This document shows positions 60,003 to 64,000 of a DNA stretch of 64,000 bases, piece after piece. Position 1 is the stretch's first letter. The number at the start of each line of letters is the position of its first letter. Where the stretch lies: NCBI GenBank assembly GCA_026873275.1, contig JANTUC010000007.1, forward strand, positions 62,001 through 126,000, in the 5' to 3' direction. The notes under the pieces were generated by a model. That model saw only the letters and a program-made list of their open reading frames with translations, had not been told where the DNA came from and did no database searches. Both the position numbers and the translations under genes were made by a program. The DNA is from Pseudopithomyces maydicus (Eukaryota > Ascomycota > Dothideomycetes > Pleosporales > Didymosphaeriaceae).

Positions 60003-63000
60003 ATGCCGTCTACAAACCTTAACGAGCCCCGTGCTCCTATTGCCATTGTAGGCTTGGCTTGTCGCTTCCCCGGTGACGCCTCGAACCCATCAAAGTTCTG
60101 GGATCTTCTGAAGAATGGGAGGGATGCATCCACCCAAAAGACGAACCGATATAACGAGAATGCGTGGTATCATCCGGGAGGCACCAACAAGCGTCAGAAT
60201 GTCCTACCGGTCAAAGGAGGATATTTGCTCAAGCAGGATCCATACGTATTTGATGCAGCATTTTTTAACATAACCGCCGCCGAGGCAACTGCATTTGACC
60301 CAAAACAGCGAATCGCAATGGAAGTGGCCTATGAAGCGCTCGAAAATGCCGGTATGCCGCTCCAAAAGGTAGCAGGCACCCAGACTTCCTGCTTCATAGG
60401 CACCTCCATCAGTGACTATCGAGATTCGGTTGTTAGAGACTTTGGGAACATACCCAAATACCATCTCCTCGGCACCAGTGACGAGATGCTTTCAAACCGC
60501 ATCTCTCACTTCCTCGACATCCATGGCCCCAGTGCTACCATAGAGACAGCTTGCTCGTCGAGCCACGTGGCAACCCATCTTGCCTGCCAGAGCCTACAAT
60601 CGGGAGAGTCAGACATGGCCATCGCTGGTGGCGTTGGTATGATCCTCGATCCGGGAAGCACCATGCAGCTGAACAACCTGCAATTTCTCAGCTCATTTGG
60701 CCAGTCCAGAGCATTCGACGAGACAGCAGGCGGATACGCCCGTGGCGAGGGGTGCGGCATCATTGTGTTGAAACGACTGGACAAAGCCATCCAGGACGGC
60801 GATAACATCCGTGCTGTCATCCGCGGCACCGGGGTCAATTCGGACGGGTGGACACAGGGCGTGACATTTCCCTCGGGAGAAGCACAGGCTGCACTCATAA
60901 GATACGTGTACGAGTCGAATGGGCTCGACTACGGTTCAACTCAGTACGTCGAAACACACGGCACGGGCACCCATGCAGGGGATCCGATCGAGGCGCGCGC
61001 GATATATCACACCATCGGACAAGGGGGAATGGCAACCAACCCGTCACGTAAGAAGTTATGGTTCGGCAGCGTCAAACCAAACATTGGTCATCTAGAGTCA
61101 GCTGCGGGCATGGCAAGCCTGATCAAAGGAGTGCTGGCCATGGAACATGGTGTTATACCGCCGACCATACACCTGTCCAAACCCAACCCCGCCATCGAAT
61201 TCGAGGAATGGAACATGGCTGTGCCTACCAAGTTAACGAACTGGCCTGCGTGCCAGGTAAGGCGTATGAGTTCGAGTGCTTTTGGCATGGGCGGCACAAA
61301 CGCCCACATCGTCTTTGAGAGGCCTAGCAACCAAGCATTGCTGCAGAGCGGGAGCAACGGTGCTAATGGCATATTTACTGCGCTAACGACCAAGACGAGG
61401 CTTTTTGTCTTCAGTAGCCACGATCAGGCAGGCTTCAAGCGTCTCGGCAACGCACTCGTCGAGCACCTGGACACCGTCGGACCCGCGGCATCGGGCCCTG
61501 AATACCTGGCCAATCTCTCTCACACCCTCGCAGCTGCGCGGTCAGGGCTTTCATGGAAATCATCTTGTTTGGCGGAAAGTGCGGCCGAGCTGCGTGAAAA
61601 GCTCTTGACTACGCTGGGAGAGAATGCCACGCGTGCATCTAGCAGTCAGCAACCACGGATTGGATTCGTCTTCACCGGTCAGGGCGCACAGTGGGCTCGA
61701 ATGGGCGTTGAAATGCTGGAACGGAGCGTTTTCAGTAACTCTGTAAGCAGGTCTGCTGCAATGTTGCGCGACATGGGCTGTGACTGGGACCCGGTCACTG
61801 AGCTGGCCAAGGTACAGAAAGAGTCTCGACTGGGTGTGCCTGAGATAAGCCAGCCCATTTGTACAGTGCTCCAGATCGCCTTGGTGGATGAGCTGTGGTC
61901 TTGGGGCATTAGACCGTCCAAGGTGGTCGGTCACTCCAGCGGCGAAATTGCAGCCGCATACTGCATTGGCGCCCTCACTCACAGCGAAGCACTGGCCGCG
62001 GCGTATTACCGAGGAAAGGCTTCAGCTGGAATCAAGCACCTCAAAGGGGGTATGATGGCTGTCCAATGCTCGCCAGAAGAGGCAGTGAAGCTCATGTCCA
62101 ACAACAACCTCAATGCCACCGTCGCCTGTGTCAACGCGCCCTCAAGTATCACTCTTTCGGGCGACGTGGACACACTGGAGGCTATTCGGGCCATCTTCGA
62201 CGAGCGCGGCTTGTTCGCCAGACGGCTCAAGGTCGACGTTGCTTACCATTCTGCACACATGTATCCTTGCTCTGCGGAATACAGTGCTGCCATTGCGCAC
62301 CTCGACGACCGACCAGCCATACCTGACAATGAAGGGCAGCAGCAGCAACCCCTATCATGGTCTCCAGCGTCACTGGTGGTGAAGTCGACCCTGAGTTGTT
62401 AGGCCCCCACTATTGGGTCCGCAACTTGGTATCGCCAGTGCTATTCTCTGATGCTGTCAAGGAACTACTTTCCTCCGACGGTGCAGTCGGCAGTGTAAGC
62501 AACGATGTCGACATTCTCATTGAGATAGGACCCCACAGTGCGCTAGGAGGACCTGTTAAGCAGATCTTGTCTCACCACGGCATCAAGAATGTTCGCTATA
62601 TGTCTATGCTCACGCGCGGGGAGAACGCACTTCATACCAGTCTCAGCCTTGCCGCTGAGCTCTTCCGTCACAGCTTGCCCATGGACGTGCCCAAGGTGAA
62701 CGACGACTCGCACTGCCGTCTATTGACGGACCTTCCGCCGTACCCGTGGAACCACTCCCAGAGATTTCGCGCCGAATCCCGGGTTCAGCGGGAATTATTC
62801 GCTCAGAAGTTCCCCACGACGAGCATCCTCGGTGCGCAGATGCCCAGCATGGGGGAGAGCGAACGCGTATGGCGTGGCTTCATTCGCCTGGATGATGAAC
62901 CGTGGCTTCGTGACCACACAATCGGCACCACGGTTCTGTTTCCAGGCGCTGGTGTGATCAGCGCGGTACTCGAGGCAGCGCAGCAGATAGCGGACCCGGG

Positions 63001-64000
63001 TAAGACACCCTATGCCTTCACGCTACGTGATGTCTCCTTCCTGGCGGCTATGCCGCTCACTGATGGGGTGGCCACTGAATTTGTCCTTCACATGCGACCG
63101 CACCTCGTCGCCACGAGAGGATCTACCCCAGCGGCTTGGTGGGAGTTTTCAGTGTCATTCTGCACAGGGGCCGCGGGCGAGCTGCGAAACAGCAGCCGTG
63201 GCTTGATTTCCATCACCTACGAGGACTCGAGAAGTCCGCAGATGGTACGCGAGGACGCTCAGGCTGAGGCCGCTAACATTGCCGACTATCGTCGCATTCT
63301 TCACGACTGCCCAGAGGAGTGCTCTAAGGAGGACTTCTACAACTGCTTAGCCAAGTCGGGGCTTCGGTACGGCGAGCATTTCCAGGGCGTGGAAAAGTGC
63401 TACCCAGGCAACGGCAAGACGGCGTTCGAAGTAAGGCTTGTGGATCTCGGAGAGACATTCGCGAAAGGCAAGTTGGACCGACCTTTCCTCATCCACGCAG
63501 CGGCCCTCGATTCCATGCTTCAGGCCTCAATGGGAAGCACTAGCAACAGCAATGGCAGTGGTTCCTTCGGGTTCGATGTGCCCATGATACCCAAGAGTAT
63601 TGGCGAGCTGGTGATCTCAGTTGACATGCCCGCCGATGTGGGATACATGATGCCGGGTTTCAGCCGCTCTAAGAGGCACGGCTTCAACGAATGGTCAGCA
63701 GATGTGACCATGCTCGATAGGGAACTGTCTAAAGTCTTTTTATCCGTCTCTGATTTCCGAATGGCGGAGCTTGAAGTAGACAACGTGGGCGAATCAGGCC
63801 GAGAAGGAGACGTCGAGGTTGACCCGACTGACATCGCCTCGGAGATTCATTGGAACTACGCTCTGGATGTCTTGAAACCGGAGGAGATTAGACAAGTTCT
63901 GTCAAGTGTAGCTACCACTACCGTAAACCATCGACTCGTCGAGGTAGGTCTGTTTATTCTTTTACCTCCCCTTGTAAGAATGACTGGCTGATATCAATGA
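60003..64000 (+). CDS. radS1: Highly reducing polyketide synthase, 3' end cut off (KS-AT-DH-...)
   Basis: Iterative type I PKS that builds the reduced starter chain passed to the non-reducing PKS. KS opens with APIAIVGLACRFPG. Cys184 lies in TACSSSH, and the His residues in VETHGTGT and KPNIGHLESAAG. AT has GHSSGE at Ser645. DH has the hot-dog His in LRDHTIG with the later Pro of LFPGAG, about 62915-62960. One -1 break sits at the C4 run 62349-62352, where the AT reading continues at SSVTGGEV. The last exon in view ends at 63943. Intron donor GTAGGT begins there and runs off the window, so ER, KR and ACP domains (expected in this family) are not visible. The start ATG 60003 (MPSTNLNEP) was preferred to one nine codons upstream. 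It is the counterpart of Rdc5/RadS1. Confidence 0.9.

Overview
This is chromosomal DNA of a filamentous ascomycete (Pezizomycotina). The genes have short GT-AG introns, mostly 45-60 bp, with CTAAC/CTGAC-like branch sites. Fungus-typical families are present (kexin, Reg1, RTC4, a NACHT protein with a HeLo-like N-terminus, SAT-type polyketide synthase). GC-normal gene blocks alternate with AT-rich, TpA-rich blocks that look like old repeat-induced point mutation (RIP). I cannot name the species.

Left part (1-34 kb), mostly conserved genes: the kexin protease KEX2 (-, cut by the left edge), a large PhoD-like phosphatase (+), an RTC4-domain protein (+), a divergent protein kinase (+), a NACHT/ankyrin NLR-like protein (+), a peroxisomal-type acyl-CoA synthetase (-), an AT-rich RIP-like block (18.5-20.4 kb), an amino-acid/GABA-type permease (-), calnexin (-), a REG1-type PP1 regulator (-) and a 14-TM DHA2 MFS transporter (+).

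Middle part (34-43 kb), accessory: AT-rich spacers, a secreted M35-like metallopeptidase gene with an in-frame stop, an unassigned gene fragment, and a T5orf172/GIY-YIG-like protein. At least seven full or partial copies of a roughly 95-bp dispersed repeat lie between 11 and 42.4 kb, two of them in opposite orientation on either side of this accessory block.

Right part (43-64 kb), a biosynthetic gene cluster: non-reducing PKS (SAT-KS-AT-PT-ACP-TE, -), MFS exporter (+), a bZIP-basic-region/ankyrin regulator (-), a flavin-dependent halogenase (-), a cytochrome P450 (-) and a highly reducing PKS (+, cut by the right edge). This is the gene set known for the chlorinated, epoxidised resorcylic acid lactone radicicol (rdc genes in Pochonia, rad genes in Chaetomium chiversii). 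The inferred logic is as follows. The reducing PKS makes a reduced chain that the SAT domain of the non-reducing PKS accepts. That enzyme extends and cyclises it, and its TE closes the macrolactone. The halogenase chlorinates the aromatic ring, the P450 oxidises the chain, the MFS protein exports the product, and the bZIP-ankyrin protein is a candidate pathway regulator.

An overriding oddity is that many otherwise intact, conserved genes are broken by single-base losses, nearly all inside short G or C runs and nearly always -1. These include PhoD-like, RTC4-like, permease, calnexin, DHA2 MFS, both PKSs and the halogenase. I read this as systematic homopolymer under-calling in the assembly rather than decay, and the CDS coordinates below span across these breaks.
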